From: JBMOUD01 sp049319665
Lineage (GTDB): Bacteria > Pseudomonadota > Gammaproteobacteria > Enterobacterales > Enterobacteriaceae
DNA length: 64,000 bases
NCBI RefSeq assembly: GCF_049319665.1
Contig: NZ_JBMOUD010000003.1
Coordinates: forward strand, 62,001 to 126,000
Direction: 5' to 3'
The stretch's first letter is position 1, and each line of letters starts with the position of its first letter. Under the pieces are notes generated by a model that had not been told where the DNA came from, did no database searches, and saw only the letters and a program-made list of their open reading frames with translations. A program made the position numbers and the translations under genes. Shown here piece after piece: positions 62,399 to 64,000 of the stretch.

Positions 62399-64000
62399 AT
62401 GAACTCTCTGTTTGCCAGCACGGCGCGTGGATTGGAAGAACTATTAAAAAGCGAACTGGAAACGCTGGGTGCACAGGCTTGCAAAGTTGTGCAGGGAGGG
62501 GTGCATTTTCAGGGAGACGATCGCCTGCTGTATACCAGTTTGCTGTGGAGCCGTTTGGCATCACGTATTCTGCTGCCGTTGAATGAATTTAAGGTTCACA
62601 GCGATCTTGACTTGTACCTCGGCGTGATGGCGATTGACTGGCCGTCTATTTTTAGCGTCGACAAAACCTTTGCTGTACATTTTAGCGGCCTTAATGATGA
62701 GATCCGTAACAGTCAGTACGGCGCATTGAGAGTCAAAGACGGCATCGTTGACAGCTTTACTCGCAAAATGGATGAGCGTCCTAATGTTGCTAAGCAACAG
62801 CCGGATATTCGCGTGAACGTTTTTCTGCAGCGTGATACCGCAAGTATCGCTTTGGATTTAAGCGGCGAAGGTCTGCATCAACGTGGTTATCGAGACCTGG
62901 CTGGACAAGCTCCGTTGAAAGAGAACCTGGCAGCGGCAATTGTCATGCGTTCTGGCTGGCAGGCGGGGACACCGATGGTTGATCCGATGTGTGGTTCGGG
63001 TACCTTGCTGATTGAAGCAGCAATGATCGCCGCCGATCGTGCGCCGGGTCTGCAACGGTTGCATTGGGGCTTTACCGCCTGGGAAGGCTTTAATGCTGAG
63101 CTATGGCGCGAATTAACGACTGAAGCGCAGGTTCGTACCCGTCGCGCGGTGCAAGATACCACTTCTCGCTTCTTTGGCTCAGATATCGATCGCCGCGTTA
63201 TTGATATGGCACGTTCTAACGCCCGTCGCGCAGGTGTCGCTGAGTTGATCACCTTCAATGCCAGCGAAGTCGGCAAGCTGACTAACCCATTACCGCAAGG
63301 GCCGGTGGGAACCATATTGAGTAACCCGCCTTACGGTGAGCGTTTGGAAAGCGAACCTGCACTGATTGCCTTGCACAATTTACTTGGCCGCATTGCCAAA
63401 ACCCAGTTTGGTGGTTGGCAGCTGTCGTTGTTCAGCGCTTCACCAGAACTGCTCAGTTGCTTGCAGCTGCGTGCCGATCGCCAGTTTAAAGCGAAAAATG
63501 GCCCGCTGGAGTGCGTGCAGAAAAATTACCAGTTAGCTGAAAATCCTACCGGTGCGGCTGGAGTGCAAATTGCTGAAGACTTTGCTAACCGCCTGCGTAA
63601 AAACGTCAAGAAGTTGGAAAAGTGGGCTAAACAGCAGGGGATCGAATGCTATCGACTCTATGATGCTGATCTACCAGAATATAACGTAGCGGTTGATCGT
63701 TACGGCAGCAAAGTTGTGGTGCAAGAATATGCGCCGCCAAAAACGGTCGATGCACAGAAAGCGCGTCAGCGTTTGTTTGATGTGATCAATGCCACCTTGT
63801 CAGTGCTAGATATCTCTTCTAATCAGTTAGTTTTGAAAACCCGTGAGCGCCAGAAAGGGACCAGCCAGTATGAGAAGCTGGCACAAAAAGGCGAATTCCT
63901 CATGGTTGATGAATTTAATGCCAAATTGTGGGTCAACTTAACCGACTATCTGGATACCGGTTTGTTCCTCGATCACCGTATTGCACGTCGCATGCTGGGG
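62399..64000 (+). CDS. rlmL: 23S rRNA (guanine) methyltransferase RlmL/RlmKL, 5' part (3' end outside window)
   Basis: Methylates G2445 (RlmL) and, by its C-terminal half, G2069 (RlmK) of 23S rRNA; the E. coli protein is about 702 residues. The window holds 534 codons, open to the last base. It starts MNSLFASTARGLEELLKSELETLG, has the THUMP RNA-binding region (residues about 50-160), DLSGEGLHQRGYR, the SAM site DPMCGSGTLLIEAAMIA and the catalytic NPPYGERLES of the N6/N2 type, and runs into the linker and the start of the second domain. The gene is divergent from ycbX. Confidence 0.95.
   Translation, partial: MNSLFASTARGLEELLKSELETLGAQACKVVQGGVHFQGDDRLLYTSLLWSRLASRILLPLNEFKVHSDLDLYLGVMAIDWPSIFSVDKTFAVHFSGLNDEIRNSQYGALRVKDGIVDSFTRKMDERPNVAKQQPDIRVNVFLQRDTASIALDLSGEGLHQRGYRDLAGQAPLKENLAAAIVMRSGWQAGTPMVDPMCGSGTLLIEAAMIAADRAPGLQRLHWGFTAWEGFNAELWRELTTEAQVRTRRAVQDTTSRFFGSDIDRRVIDMARSNARRAGVAELITFNASEVGKLTNPLPQGPVGTILSNPPYGERLESEPALIALHNLLGRIAKTQFGGWQLSLFSASPELLSCLQLRADRQFKAKNGPLECVQKNYQLAENPTGAAGVQIAEDFANRLRKNVKKLEKWAKQQGIECYRLYDADLPEYNVAVDRYGSKVVVQEYAPPKTVDAQKARQRLFDVINATLSVLDISSNQLVLKTRERQKGTSQYEKLAQKGEFLMVDEFNAKLWVNLTDYLDTGLFLDHRIARRMLG

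Overview
The window is chromosomal DNA of a gamma-proteobacterium of the order Enterobacterales, most likely a Yersinia or close relative. I infer this from protein sequences that match the E. coli 20-21.5 min region gene by gene with small differences, from moderate G+C, and from intergenic ERIC-like palindromes of the type common in Yersinia and Serratia. I see no prophage, insertion sequence, tRNA, rRNA or CRISPR array. Both ends cut genes: ftsK (left, 5' end missing) and rlmL (right, 3' end missing).

Layout. 1-5.6 kb: ftsK, lolA, rarA, serS (chromosome segregation, lipoprotein transport, replication-fork repair, tRNA charging). 5.9-13.2 kb: the transporter gene ycaD, then pflA, pflB and focA (anaerobic pyruvate and formate metabolism) on the minus strand. 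pflA is separated from pflB by about 2 kb of accessory DNA carrying a zinc-metallopeptidase gene overlapped by a small lipoprotein gene, plus gene remnants and a degenerate palindromic repeat. 13.5-21.3 kb: ycaO, then serC-aroA and cmk-rpsA-ihfB. 21.5-26.7 kb: comEC-msbA-lpxK. 26.7-27.8 kb: a gene-poor stretch ending in a divergent cold-shock-domain gene. 27.9-31.3 kb: ycaQ, ycaR-kdsB, ycbJ. 31.3-43 kb: elyC (minus), cmoM-mukF-mukE-mukB, ldtD, mepK, gloC. 43-49 kb, minus strand: aspC, ompF, asnS, pncB. 49.6-58.9 kb: pepN, the alkanesulfonate operon ssuEADCB (minus), pyrD, zapC. 59-64 kb: lsrK and lsrG, a pair of autoinducer-2 processing genes back to back without the transporter and repressor genes, then ycbX and rlmL.

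Compared with E. coli the order is strongly conserved. dmsABC, ycaC, ycaM/N/K, ycaP, ycaL and the elf fimbrial genes are not at their E. coli positions. Added are the peptidase/lipoprotein pair, the cold-shock gene and lsrK/lsrG. The most interesting parts are (1) the likely toxin-immunity (type VI effector-like) pair between pflA and pflB; (2) the reduced lsrK-lsrG locus with a dyad candidate operator; (3) a palindromic repeat family with three copies, two of which bracket pflA and the accessory pair in opposite orientation; (4) the divergent cold-shock protein with an altered RNP2 motif.

All identifications rest on reading and recalled family sequences; no database search was run. Start codons were chosen by ribosome binding site and by the known N-termini of E. 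coli homologues, and several differ from the longest possible frame.
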